NCBI GenBank assembly: GCA_025642065.1
Contig: JAODUP010000412.1
Span: 319,501 to 383,500, forward strand
Direction of reading: 5' to 3'
Length of the DNA: 64,000 nucleotides
Origin: Paralvinella palmiformis
Lineage: Eukaryota > Annelida > Polychaeta > Terebellida > Alvinellidae
In this document: positions 37,524-52,869 of the stretch, one piece after another
Numbering within the stretch: the first letter of the stretch is position 1
How the letters are laid out: every line of letters starts with the position of its first letter
The notes under the pieces: model-generated
What the model was told of the DNA's origin: nothing
Database searches by the model: none
Seen by the model: only the letters and a program-made list of their open reading frames with translations
Program-made: the position numbers and the translations under genes

Positions 37524-40500
37524 ATTTCGAGTTTTCTCTATGTTTCACGTTTCAAATAGTCACGTGGGGGATGAACGCATATAATTGTTTATGAATGTTG
37601 TAGTCTACATTGTGCTATATTTACCAGAGAATTCATGTGTTGAAATACAAAGGTTTCTGTTTGGGGTGCCTGAAACGAGGATATCAACCTAACAAGTGCC
37701 GAAACAAAAACGCGTGATCTCACTGCAGAGGAAAACATCCTTCCATATTACACGTCCATGGCAAAATATCACCTAAACCAAGTAATACCCCAGATGCTAG
37801 TACCAGTAGTAGTAAAGCAGAAGTACATACTAATGTCATATCTTCTGTTATCCAAGGTCATCGTGTAAGAGATGGTAATGGCAAGAAACAATGACAATGA
37901 TGCCAGTTAAGTCTGTCTTAAATGGCAGTACCAGATTTATCAACACATATGACTTTCTTGATCCAGACAATAATGCCTCTTTCATATCTGTCAACCTCAA
38001 GCACCAGTTAAGATTACAAGGGAAGAGGAAGAAGCTCTCCATGATATCATGGCTGAGAACCACACACTGATCACTCATTAAGTTAAACATTTTATGGTCT
38101 TTGACATTCCCAAGGCACACACAGGGGACTTATCCGTACTTTAATCCAAGGATAGAATCCCAGTTGCTAAGTGTCAGATTCCACCAACAGTAAATATCGC
38201 TGTGTGGCCACATCTATTGGGTATAATTCTACATCAAGTTTCTGCAGATGTGGAATTACCTCTTGGCAACAATATTCCAGATGCTTATAGCTCATATGAA
38301 TTCAAAGGGGGTCCTAGTGGTTCGCCCTATGCATTCAGGACCAGACTAGGATGGATTGCGTAGAATATTATCCGTCAAAGATATGATGGTCCTGTCTCAG
38401 TAGACAGAGTTGATATGCAAACTGTGGAGTAGTTTCCCCATGACTACAAACAGTTCATGTCAACTTTACTCAAACTGGGATTTGCAGAGACAGTTTCTGA
38501 AGAAGAGCGCATTGAAATACGGAAAATTTGATACATACCACATCAGGGAATATATCATCATAGAAATGAGAAGATTCGTGTTGTATTTGATTGTAGTGCC
38601 AAGTACTTGGAAATCTGTCTGAATGATGTATTACTAACAATCTAACATCTGTTCTCCTTAGAATTCGCACAGAACCCGTAGCAGTAGCCAGTGATATTGA
38701 AAAGATGTAATTGATTTTCAATTATATCCACAACCGCACAGGTCATTAAGAGAAGAACTCAATGTTTTCTGAGCTGCAACAAAGGAACTGGATACGTCAG
38801 GCTATGTCTTTTATCAACAGCATAATATCCAAATGTGTAACTTGTAGAAAGTACAGGTCACGACCAGAATGGCTGACCTTCCTGATGATCGCATCACGGC
38901 TGATAAGCTACAATTTTTGTCTACAGAAATGGACTATTTTGGTTCCTTTGAAATCAAATATGGTAGAAAGACACTCAAACGTCATCGTGTTATATTTACA
39001 TGTAATGCTTCTCGGGCTATTCATCTTGAGGTCACAGCTTTTCTGACTACGGATACGTATATTTCTTACTCAACGTGGTCCGGTTGAGCTAATTAGATCA
39101 GATAAAGAGACACATCTTGTGGGTGCAGAAGCAGAAGCTCGCAGATAATTATCTACACGGAATCAGTTACAGATTGGCCGAATACTGCAACAAGAGAACG
39201 TAAAGTGGATATTCAGCATTCCAGCCGCATCTTATTTTGGTAACTTTTGGGAAGGCTTGATACGTTCCATTCGGAAAGTAATATATGACCTCCTCAGTGA
39301 TAGATCAATCACCCTAGATGATGAATCACTCCAAACATTCATTGGACAAATATTGAATAATCAAGAACTAACAACAGCCACAGTTGATGCAAAAGAATTG
39401 GCGTTAATTAACCGAATCAGTTTTTGATGGCTAAGGCAAACGTCAATTTGCCACCTCAACTCTTCTCGTTATCTGATAACTATGTCATAAGACGTTGGTG
39501 TCAGGTTCAATATATAACCAGTATGTTTTGGTCAAGATGGATCCGGGAATACCTCCCAGCTTTACAAGTGAGATAGAAGTGGATTAAGTCTCAAACAAAC
39601 TTGATGATCGGAGACATATGCATTGTCAAGGACAACAGCCCAAGGCGTTATTGGCTCCTTGGAACAGTAGTCTCAGTAGTGGAGTCCAGTCGCAACAGAG
39701 TGAGAAGTGTATCTTTGAAGACAAGGACAAGCGTTCTTGACAGACCAGAGACAAATTGGCACTACTATTAGAAGCAGCTGAATTAACAATATTAGTACTA
39801 TATACACTGTACATACTGATATTTACACCAGTGAAATTTGGTCTTGAATTTGAGTATGAAGACCACACTTTTGTTTGGATACTATATGTGATACCCTTTG
39901 ATGTTATGATATGACAATTTTAAGTATATTAGCAACGTCTAGCATAATGGTTTTGAATCGTTGATAGGTCTTGAACGATTATTGTGTAAAATGCAGTTTA
40001 ATATGTATTATTTAAACTCTTACAGGGCTATTTATTGTGTGTTTTGTAAATGTTCCCTAGAATCTCATTTAGAGGGGTGGAATGTAATGGTAACTTTCGA
40101 GTTTTCTCTATGTTTCACTGAAGTACAGCTGCCACGTGGGAGATGAAAGTATGTAATGGTTGCTGAATGTTGTAATCTGAAATTGTGCTATATTTATCAG
40201 ACAATTGCAGATCATATGGAATGGTTAGTATCATAGAACTTGATGCTAATAGTGTCTTAGAACGCATATGTTCCCTACCCTTATTTATGTGGCCTTAACT
40301 ATAGTAAATAATGCATATTTCGATTGTAAAAGATTTTGTTTCTGACTCGCTGTATTGTAGAGTATTCACACATGTTTACTTTCGTCATACTTGAGTGAAT
40401 TTATCCTGACCAGCTTGCTATTTCCAGTGCACTACACCATATTTTCCAATATCCGTTGTTCTACCGTAGGCCTGTTTAGCTCGACTGACTAGGTACTTGT

Positions 40501-40560
40501 CTGTAACGCTGGAGGTTATAAAATCCAATCCTACTTGGGTCTTTCAAGTATTAAATTATT
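37524..40560 (+). mobile_element. Decayed BEL/Pao LTR retrotransposon
   Basis: The region 37524-37644 and the region from 40095 share TTTCGAGTTTTCTCTATGTT, CACGTGGG-GATGAA and GAATGTTGTA...TGTGCTATATTTA, indicating LTR remnants. The 3' LTR probably begins TGTAATGG at 40083. Between them come a gag zinc-knuckle block (YKGFCLGCLKRGYQPNKC, about 37650), a protease-like block ending TRFINTYDFLDPDNNASF (about 37930-37985), badly broken RT, and an integrase: TEMDYFGSFEIKYG (38925), RAIHLEV (39019) and RSDKETH (39096), then NFWEGLIRSIRKV (39248), giving the D, D and E positions. The C-terminal BEL-specific domain has FWSRWIREYLPAL (39528) and GDICIVKD (39613). Many stops and frameshifts. Confidence 0.87.
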
Positions 40561-40861
40561 TCTTTCACACGATTTGTCATGTGCTTTAACTGTAACTTTA
40601 AGTAGAAATGTTCTTATAAAATAAATTATAGAATGTTTTGGTATAATATGTTGCATATGCGTTGCTCATTTAAATTTGATTAATTAATTAATCAGACTCA
40701 ATAAACATCTATCACAATGTTATTTGAACAATTTATGTTTGCTTTTATTTATCATTTCATTGTTAGTAATTCGTTCTTTTCCTTTGCAGTCAATCGTTAG
40801 TTCAAAGAACAAAATGATGTATTGTAATATCAGTTGAGTTGTATCCCAGAAAACGTATTGA

Positions 40862-42366
40862 CTGGATGATAATTGACACGACTTTCTGTCCTAGACGAGG
40901 CTTCCGAGCGGATACGTCAACATAGCATTAGGACAGAGAGTTGTGTCAATTATCATCCAGCTATTGTTGTTCAGTCATATTGATAACTATTACATATAAT
41001 AACAGGTGGGGGATCTTTTGGCATTGTAGTACTGTTTACATCAGCAATGAAGGCATTAATCAATTGAGCATCTGTATCATATAAATCCGAAAACAAGGTT
41101 ATTGGTTCTATTACGAAATCCCGTCGACAGGTTTGCATATTATCTCAATTTTCGATAAAGTTGTTTTGTTAGATCGTACTTTCCAGATATTTATGCGAAC
41201 AAAATTACAGATGCAATTAATTGTTTGTTGATTCGGGAAAACTTAATAAAGAAATAAAATAAGCTTAACACTTGTTTGCTCTTTTCATGGTATTTTCCTA
41301 CTTTAAAAGCTTTAGATACTTTAGGAATAACATTTCATGAAGACATACAAACTATAATACGCCAGTTTCAGTTGTGCTTTAAATAAAACTCAGTTCGCTT
41401 TTGTTTCTATGGTGCAATGGTAGGTCAGAATACTAGGATAACGGCCATATTTTAAGTATATTTATTACATATAGTGCATAACACAATTTTATTGTTTTAA
41501 CATGTGTTTTATATTTAAATGCAGAATCACAGTGAATCGAGAAACGGCTACATCTAACGATATATAATTGGAAGTATTTACTCCATGTTCATAAAAGATC
41601 GGGTTAATGTTTTTTTTTCCAAGAGATCAATTCTTATTCATCAAACGTGAAGAATGTGTTAATGAGATTATTGGCTTTCTTCAATTGAGTAAGTTATATT
41701 TTTAGCATATATTGTATATTAATTAAGACAATAACGTGTTGGTAATGTGATGCGAATGTGTCATGGTTCAATTAAAATATCCAAATAAAATTCCATTTTC
41801 AGACAACTCAGTTTCAGACCAGGAAATGGAGAAGTTGAAACACCGACGAGTCCAAAATTAATCTGTTAACATTGATATGTTGAACAAAACACGTATTTTA
41901 TTTCAGGGATTCTTTCAGCCAGTTAATGCAAGACTCGTTAATCTATTGTATTATGATAAATGGCAGTGGAATTTTCCTACGGTGAATTAAGACTATTTAA
42001 CTAAACTGTGGGTGTTCATGAAGTAGACATGGTTTTAAAAACGACTCTCAGAAGTATGATATATTAATATGTATAACAATTACTAAATCATCGAACCATC
42101 TAATAGAATCAAACCAGGCCAATATTTTAATACAAAACACAAGTTCTTATACAACAAACTACATCAACATCGAATACTTCTAGTGAGAATTAGAGATCCC
42201 ACAGAAAAACTAAAAATATATACATACTTCTGTTTACAAATAAATGATATGAAGATCGGCAAATTATTGGTTGAGTGATAATTTGGATTTCATATTTCTA
42301 TATAATCATAATTAGTCCGTACTTACTTCTATTCTGTAAGCATTTATTATCACAATTACAGTATCC
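40862..42366 (-). repeat. Dispersed repeat, copy 2 (inverted relative to copy 1)
   Basis: A compact version of the repeat at 1950-5170 in opposite orientation. It lacks the LINE; about 100 bp (roughly 41700-41805) occupies the position corresponding to the LINE site. At its left end a 32-nt arm (40862-40893, CTGGATGATAATTGACAC...) is repeated inverted at 40929-40960 around a 35-nt loop. The loop is conserved in copy 1 (5131-5166). No protein frame. It could be a non-autonomous DNA element; family unknown. Confidence 0.75.
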
Positions 42367-42369
42367 TTA

Positions 42370-42705
42370 TGGTCCAGTTTGTTCGGAAACTCGGACAATG
42401 TAGATTTTCACAAGGAAGAATAAGTTTTGATTCACGATATTATGACTATCATTCATTCATAAATATATAATTATGAGATAAATTCCAATGTGTGTATGTC
42501 TTTGTTTTAGGTAATTGATGCACAGACAGTTATTGAATTGGCTGATAATTTCCAACTTGTACAATGTGTTTGTTTTGTAATGGATCAAAATTATCTTTCA
42601 ATTTAAATAGTGATTACTCTAGGTGTTTTACATAGATCAGGTGCATTCCAGGAATTTAGTTAATTTTACACACTCCATAAAAATAGGCCATAAGCATATT
42701 TTTGT

Positions 42706-42745
<40 letters not shown>

Positions 42746-45070
42746 CAAAAGATACAACATGACTATAATCAGGTATATTGGAAAGCGACATAATTATGTA
42801 TATGGAATATCCGAAGCAGATGGGATCTAATGCAAACAATTTTGCCATTCTGTCCACACAAAAAAAAATCTAATGGCACAGGCATACATTTAGAAACTGT
42901 TAGTATTGATTTTGTAAATTGTCAGTAGATCTATAATAAATTATGGAAATGTGTTCCCTGGTAATATTCCAGACTAGAATATTGTTGGTGATGTGATTCC
43001 AGAAGGATATTCACTCAATCATGTAGCTCATATTCACCCCAAACTTTCTGTAGTCATGTCTAATGTGCATATGATGTGCGAAATATAATAAATATCAATA
43101 TAATTCAGTATATAATTAATTTAAATAACAAGTAAATATAATCATACTAACGACAACTCAGGTGAGTAATGATCTAAGACCATATCCATTAAAATGCTCT
43201 GGTATATTGCTGCTTCTTGAAATGTGCACTTTATTTACATAGCTCATTTGTCGCTCCTATGGTTATAATGGTAAACCTATGAAATTTCTATAATACAAGG
43301 TTTTTGGGTGGATTTATTATCACTGATGAATTCCCAGTTCGGTTGTCATTTTGACAACTTTGGGGAAACTTTTTATATGCAAATTAGTACCTCCATTATC
43401 GAAAAATCTATTTTATTCAATATTGTCGAAAGTATGCAATTTACCGTCACAAAAATGTTGTCCATACCTATGTTTTCAGGTCTTTAATTAGGATAAACCC
43501 TATTAGGAACTATTAGCATATGCAAATTAGCCACCGCTGTTATCGCAAACCCAATCTCTCTGACAGTATGTATGATAATGAGATACAAATTATGTATACA
43601 ACCACGTTTTCATGGTCAAGGATTATGATAAACAACTTAATTGTTATTTGTCACATGTTAATATGTCGGATAAAAGTGAATGTCGGAATGTCGAGTCCGT
43701 GAAAGATCGCAAATTTGTGTTTGTAATTAGCCATGAATGATTATGATTGGCTAGGAGATAGTTACAGGCAATGAAAACATCGTATGTCGGTGTGTATGGT
43801 CAAGGACGATAGTAATGTTATGATATAGCAATTATCGGGGGTGGGCGGATTAATTAACCATTACTGACAATATGTCTTGCATGACTGAACTGGCGGAAAT
43901 ATTTGGCAACATTTTCGTGTTGTCGGATTATCCAGATATTTTACAGTGAAATGCCACATTCTGTTAGCGAAATGAAGTGTAGGAGTCGGAACGCGGAACA
44001 CGAGTTTGCTGGAATAAAGAGTAATTTATAATGGAGCTAAATCCATCAGACAATAATGTGGCGGAAGGTGGATTTGCTGGATGAACGATGTCCGGATTAA
44101 CGGATTCTCACTGTAAGCCACATACTATTTTAGGGATTGTATTTGTTATGTTGTCTAATAAACTATATTGCTGTTTTCACTTGAATATAAACAGCGCTTC
44201 AACATCTCGTCCGAAAGAACAATCTGTCTTGACGTATCTGCAAGATGTTGTATAATGATTTAAATAAACTACTTTTATATAATCTTACAAACAAATACCG
44301 TTAACATAACATTTTAATATGCTTTCATGTTGGAATAATGTTCTTGTCAATATTCATGACATGTGTTAAACAAATGTACTTATACAATTCTATATTAATT
44401 AAATGGCAAGCAAAATATTATGACATGTAAATATAAACATCTGAAGCGGATCGACACCTATGTGAAGTATAATCTAGTCACTGATGCAAGACTACAAAAA
44501 CAAAATTTGTTAACGTATTAAGACTATGTTTGGTGATTGCGATAAATGTTCTTCAACGAAGATCTATTCTGCAAGTCTCTCAAATTGTGTAGCATTCTGG
44601 ACGCGATCTGTGGAACTTCGTCGAGTGATTCATCGACAAACTAGTTCCTTTGTTACAAAATGACAAATCCATATAGAATTGGCCCTTTTCCGGCTATTTA
44701 TCACTGACAGACAATTATCGACACCAATCCGAACACGGTTTATACAAAACACGACACCTATATTGTGTTATGACTTATCTCTCTATCAGAAACTGTGTCG
44801 TCAGGATAAATAAGACACTAGTTGGCGTGCTACGAAGTCAGCAAGGTAGGCTCTCACCCAGACTGCAATCCTTATTACTGGTCAGTTAATCAGAAGATGA
44901 GCACTTGCATAAGAAGTTGATAGATGATAGCAACATCAACCTGTGTGTTATCTTTGATGTCTTTACTATTGAACATGAAGTGACCACAAAAGACTTGGCC
45001 TTCCTTTACATCACGTAATCTTTATGACAAGATACAGCTGACTTTCCAAAAGTATAATTTACCATTCTAC
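42370..45070. other. No gene recognised; small repeat-like pieces
   Basis: Contains (TA)n at about 42709-42740. At 43945-44117, TTACAGTGAAATGCC...GGATTAACGGATTCTCACTGTAA is flanked by TA-rich ends and resembles a short pogo/mariner-like MITE (termini CAGTGA / TCACTG), but the repeats match for only about 6-9 bases. No coding signal. Confidence 0.45.
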
Positions 45071-45077
45071 TACTTAT

Positions 45078-45330
45078 AATAATAATAATAATATATAATA
45101 ATAATAATAATAATAATATAATAATAATAATAATATATGTACGCCCTTACTATCAGGAGCCATTCAAAGGCGCTGTAAAAATAATATGTAATATAATATA
45201 ATATCCTAAATAATATGTCTGTAAAATCTCTATGCGAAATTTAAAAGATAATTAGTATTTATCTGTGAATGCAACCTTGAACGGGTGTGTTTTTAGAAAA
45301 GATTTTAAAATTTACAAGATATATAGTAGA
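45078..45330 (-). repeat. Tail of a non-LTR-type dispersed repeat R3
   Basis: An (AAT)n/(AATA)n tract, then GCCATTCAAAGGCGCTGTA (about 45159-45177) and GTGAATGCAACCTTGAACGG...GTGTGTTTTTAGAA. The same order occurs at 54651-54860 (GCCATTCAAAGGCGCTGTAC, GGTGTGTTTTCAGAATAG). It lies just downstream of the sulfotransferase gene (minus strand), possibly in its 3' UTR region. Confidence 0.7.
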
Positions 45331-45433
45331 ATACTGATGAACAATAGTGTTTCCCCATTACACTTCAATCTCCAACACAGTTTACGGTATATCTTCTGTT
45401 ATTGATTACATGACATAACCATGTAATATTGTT

Positions 45434-46788
45434 TCAGTGCCTGTATTCGAGAAAATCAAGCACGTACTCGCAGCTTCTTGTGGCAACTTCCAATTCTTTA
45501 CCCTTCAGTGAAGTGCGCCATTTATAAACGGCCTTGCTGGCATTTCTACAAGTCGCATATCGTCCAGCGCGCACGAATTTTGTGTGATCTCTCATCCACA
45601 TCAGGATATTTTCCGGTAATTCGTGGTCGATGAAGCGATAAATTCGTCGTATCGTCTCTTCGGTCTTCAGAGCCAGGTCTTCGTATTTCACTTGCAGATG
45701 GTTATTCGGCCGAAGTTGCTGCATTTTCTTAAATCGCTCCAGATTGTACGCCATTTTGGAGCACAGATACCGGATGTTCGTTGACCTTTCCGAAGTAGAC
45801 CACTGATGGAGATCTGCACGCGACGATATGATACCTCTGGGATCACGAACGTAATGGATCACCTTCAAATCGGGAAATATTTGCTCCAGACGCGGTACTT
45901 CGTACATTGGATATCGTATCACCTTCGCGACAACCACCGTGCTATTTAAGCACGTGTTCTCCAGAATACTAGAACATGTTCTATATTTGTTACGACTCGT
46001 TTGCTGAAGGCAATTGACGTAAGAAGTTAACCTCGGCTTGCCAAATGTACTCTTGAGGAATCTTCCTGATAATGTTGACAGACTGAGTCTCGTAGCTTGA
46101 CACCTTAATACCTGGATGAGAGTTTCTGTTCTTGAATAAGTCATCTTCCTTGGTAACTCACTCGGCAATGTATAAAACCAATGAAAGATTAGTTATGGAA
46201 CAAAAACGTATCCATTTACAAAAGAATAAAATTACGTATGTGTTTACCACACAGCATATCATTCTGAACAATTGATATTAAAACAAAAATATAAATTCAT
46301 TCTAAGTTTACTTGAAGACGATGGCATTACCTTCCGTTAGTGACTTATCATATTACTTACATAAGTGTATCATTTGAAAGAAGCTGGAAGTCAGTTTCCA
46401 TCAAGGTAGTATCATTGATCCTCCGTAGCATGTTCTTACTCGTCGACAATTCTTTGCTGTCCAAGGGTTCAAACCAATAAAATGACTCGGCATTCTGCGC
46501 AAATATTTGTCCAAGAAAGGATGAGCCACTCCTATAATACGCCATTAACAATATTTTTGAGGCGTTTCTCCTCTTCTCATCGGATGAGATTTTTCTCCTG
46601 GAGATCTCGCTCCGATTATCTCTTTCTGTTATGTTACCTGGATGTGATCTTTGAATGATAGCTGCCGTAGGCACCAATGTTGCACGATTTATAGTAACTG
46701 TGTACCTACATATATAACACATGGCCAACCCCCACACCAAGAATAACTTCAGCTTCCAGAAGTATATGTCAAAGAAATATCGTTTCAT
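45434..46788 (-). CDS. Carbohydrate sulfotransferase (CHST1/3/7-like), 384 aa, two coding exons
   Basis: Coding exons 46788-46361 and 46160-45434 (minus), split by a 200-bp intron with donor GTAAGT and acceptor TTGCCGAG; the phase-2 join gives Ile143. It would transfer sulfate from PAPS to a sugar hydroxyl in the Golgi. Architecture: short cytosolic basic N-terminus, signal anchor about residues 10-27 (FWKLKLFLVWGLAMCYI), a stem, then the 5'-phosphosulfate-binding loop YYRSGSSFLG (84-93) and the 3'-phosphate-binding motif VRDPRGIISSR (247-257). Several N-x-S/T sequons occur (for example N52-I-T). Length fits the family (about 390-480). ATG 46788 was chosen because TTTCTTTGTTTCAG immediately upstream (AG at 46820-46821) looks like an acceptor of a 5' UTR exon; the upstream in-frame ATG at 46842 would lie in that intron. 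Exact sugar specificity cannot be read from sequence. Confidence 0.9.
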
Positions 46789-46849
46789 AATTAAATGTTT
46801 TAATGCAAATATTGTTTGTCTGAAACAAAGAAAAAATATCATTTAGATG

Positions 46850-49785
<2,936 letters not shown>

Positions 49786-49789
49786 TCCT

Positions 49790-49875
49790 GCTATTATAGT
49801 ACCACGGTCGGTATTCGAACCTCCAACTTCCTCCATAGCAAGACCATAACCATGGGTAAATAGTCCCACACCCAA
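49790..49875 (-). repeat. Possible third tRNA-like SINE head
   Basis: On the minus strand GGAGGTTCGAATACC (B-box-like, about 49826-49812) is preceded by GGTTATGGTCTTGCTATGG. It is weakly tRNA-like with no good A-box. Low support. Confidence 0.35.
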
Positions 49876-49937
49876 CGAATGAAGCCATTGAGACGGTAAC
49901 AATAAGTTGACAGTTTTGATAACAGGCTGACATCTTA

Positions 49938-50130
49938 GATGGGGCGCCTCCGTGGTCTAACTTGTAGCGTGTTGGATCACAGAACACTACCACCTGAAGT
50001 TCGAACCGCGGCGTGGGCATATATGTAGGGTGTTTCATCTTTGAATTTGCTTCATTACGTTTGGAGGTCGTTCGGCTTGTTTATCCTATCACGTGCATAA
50101 AAGCGGCCATAAAACATCAATCATCTTCTT
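49938..50130 (+). repeat. tRNA-derived SINE, family S1
   Basis: GGGGCGCCTCCGTGGTCTAA head at 49939, B-box-like AGTTCGAACCGC (about 49999-50010), then GGGTGTTTCATCTTTGAATT, GGAGGTCGTTCGGC, GCGGCCATAAAACATCAATC. The plus orientation is opposite to the other three copies. Confidence 0.87.
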
Positions 50131-50134
50131 GGTA

Positions 50135-51049
50135 ATGGTGCTTTTAACAGTGTTCTCAATATTTTCGGTAAATATTACTTGTAGCAATGTTTACCGCTTT
50201 AAATGGCCGGTTTTCTAGTTTATCTCTACATCTTTTAAACCGATTGTGGCGTGGGTGGCTTAGTACTACAATTCCTTGTTAAAACCGTAGAAAAAATTAT
50301 ATATTAAGTTTGTTAGAACTAATACTTTATTATTAAACGTTTGAGACATTACAATACGTGGATGTTTTCATTGCACGCATGCAGAAATTTAAATGGTTTA
50401 TCTAATTTGGAATCCAGGTCACCATTGGGTTCTGTCCGTTTTCACTCGACAAGTTCTGCTGGGAAAGTTGTCACGCTGAGCCTGGGTGCATATTCTGCTG
50501 TAAAATAAATTTCCCACATCCTGGTTACTTTTAAGTGATCCGTGTAAATGCAAACTTATATCCGCGTTTCTAACTACAAAAATATGTGACAGAGTGATTA
50601 AAAATGTCAGAAAAAAATCGTTGTTATTAGGATCACTCGAAAAAGCTGTTGATCACCAAATAATTGTTGCTTTAAAGCTATGAAAATTCATTTCATGAGT
50701 GACGAAAGATAATCCAGCAGATGGCGCCACTTTAGTGTACTCTCCTCAACGGGAATCAATAGAGGTGTTACAGGTTTTGCTGAGGATTATAGAAACCCAA
50801 CAGAGACAGATATGTAATATTGATACACAACATAATTGGTAAACTATTAATTCACGTTTTCGTGTGTCATTTCATGTAACAACTATTAACATCAATAGAT
50901 ACCATTTTATTTCAATTTTTTAACTAACGGATTATTTCATTCAAATTAGTAATAAACATTCGTCAAAAAGCTCTTCTCTAATGTAACATCCACTTACGTT
51001 ATTTGATATTCGATATCTCAGGTTTACAGTAACTAATATATATATATAC

Positions 51050-51134
<85 letters not shown>

Positions 51135-51450
51135 AATTACTAAATTATATAGTAAAATAGTACTACCGTTGCAAGGGGATTTAAATTTAAAATTCAACTA
51201 AACGTTTCCCGTTCTTGTGTGTATTTATTAACCCATGCCTGGCTTGTTATGCTAGTTAACAAGATAACTGCTAGCATTATCTGTGTAAAACGGGTATTTT
51301 ATTTATTAAATAAACCTAATTAATTGTAACACCTTTTTATAGTTCGGAAGGTTCATTTCCGGTTGACTTGAGTACATCACGGGCGATTGTGTCATAGAGA
51401 AACTGATAGCGATGATAGAAAAGATCCGGATATAATCGCCCATTGAGCGC
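50135..51450. other. No gene recognised; upstream region of the CPTP-like gene
   Basis: Contains two (TA)n tracts (about 51037-51085 and 51090-51132). The promoter of the CPTP-like gene should lie in the last few hundred bases, but I see no clear TATA/initiator pair that could be distinguished from AT-rich background. Confidence 0.5.
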
Positions 51451-51456
51451 AAAAGA

Positions 51457-52865
51457 ATGTTTCGTATGAGGAGGAGCCGTTCCCGACACTCTACAGATCC
51501 AGACTGTCAGACGGACGATAAACACAAGAAGGATTTCGACTTGGAAGTAGTCCGCCGCGGATTTGCGGATTGTTTGACGGAGGATGGAACGGTTAAGTTA
51601 CGGGAGTATCTGGATGCGTTCACCGAACTCTCCCGGTACGATATCGAGCCACTGATAGTTAGTTAACTAAATAACATGCTAATGTTAGTTTTCAGCATAA
51701 GTCAATGGCTGCTTTCATTTGGCTCTTGTTCAGTCACTAATGCCATTATGGCACACGTTCAGAAACATTTTAGCCTCAAATGGAACACCACAAAATTTCA
51801 GGATAAACCAAACTACCGTTGATTTTCCTTTTTTTCTTCAATGCAGTCTATCATTTCTAAAATCATCCGTTCGGAGCTATTTCAGTTGCTGTCCCTACTC
51901 TTTGGAACTCATTCCCAGTCCTCAAATAGCACAGTTTATTTCCGTCACCATTTGTCCACTGTATCCGATCATTTGTTGATGAATTCTGCTATGAGTTTGC
52001 CCAACGCCTGTACTAGGCGCGCCACTGAGCTATGTTATTTTCGATAATATTGGCGCTACAGAAATGTATTATTAATGTTTTTATTATTACTAAATATGTC
52101 CAACTTTCTGTTCGCATTTCACTCAAAATGTACGTCAGTTGTCATTGGTTAATTTCGTGTATGGAATGAGGTTACGTCCTTCACGAATTAAAAGCCAGTA
52201 AATGTTTTAAACTATGTTTGTTTTAACAAACATACATTACATAAATGTTTTAAGCTTTTGAATCTTTAAAACATGTTATGTTTGTCTGTTAAAAGTTTAC
52301 AAATAATTAGCAGAAAATTGAGTCTAATGGGGCTTTTTTGTCTTTAAGGTTATTTAAACTTGCCGGAAAAATATTTCGGATTATTGCCAAGGATCTCGAT
52401 CACAGGATAGCGACCATCCGGAGATATATGTCCTCCGAGGTGGATGGTGACAGGTATGTAACCGTCCAGTCGATGCTAGAATATGAAATTGGACATAATA
52501 TAGCGCACAAAAATGGCCGTTGTCAATCAGGGACAAGGACTCTGCTCAGGCTTCAGATGGCACTGGAATTTACCATCGATTTCTTGAAGGAGTTGTCACA
52601 ATGTCACGATCAGACAAACGTACGACGGATTGCCTCTACCGTCTACAAGAGAACGCTAGCCAAGCATCAGTCTACCTCTACTCGTAGACTAGCAGCTGGC
52701 GTGGTAATCTTTCTTCCGAAGAGAAGACGCTTAATAGAGAGTTTGTGCAAACAAGAGCCAGACCAGGTTCTGGTCTTGATAGGACAAGTGGTGCAGGTAG
52801 CAACTCCCGTCTATGAGAAAGTTGATGAGTTGTACAGGAGTAAAGACCTATTAGATAAGCCCTAA
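51457..52865 (+). CDS. Ceramide-1-phosphate transfer protein-like (GLTP fold), 231 aa, two exons
   Basis: Exons 51457-51635 and 52349-52865. Donor GTACGA and acceptor TGTCTTTAAG join in phase 2 (Arg60), giving 696 nt to TAA. It would be a soluble cytosolic all-helical protein that moves ceramide-1-phosphate between membranes. Residues corresponding to the phosphate-binding set of CPTP are present: D75 and R79 in KDLDHR (K replaced by R), R123 and R127 in GTRTLLR, and H166 in LAKHQ. The Pro-Trp that usually follows this His is replaced by Gln-Ser. An N-terminal 25-residue Arg/Ser/Asp-rich extension precedes the fold (human CPTP is 214 aa). Met4 is an alternative start. The 713-bp intron contains a LINE 3' fragment. 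A related GLTPD-type paralogue is the main alternative. Confidence 0.9.
51840..52060 (+). mobile_element. LINE 3'-end fragment in the CPTP-like intron
   Basis: Shifted frames read FQLLSLLFGTHS and the 3' tail ATCCGATCATTTGTTGATGAAT...GTTTGCCCAACGCCTGTACTA. This matches the end of the LINE at 34930-36491 (TCCGATCATATGTTAATGAA and GGTTGCCCAATCCCTGTACTA at 36340-36405). A 5'-truncated insertion of the same family. Confidence 0.8.
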
Positions 52866-52869
52866 TTGG

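Noticed and set aside
46789..46842. Upstream in-frame ATG (46842) as start of the sulfotransferase
   Set aside because: It lies in a TTTCTTTGTTTCAG acceptor-like tract; ATG 46788 directly precedes the signal anchor and fits type II topology better.
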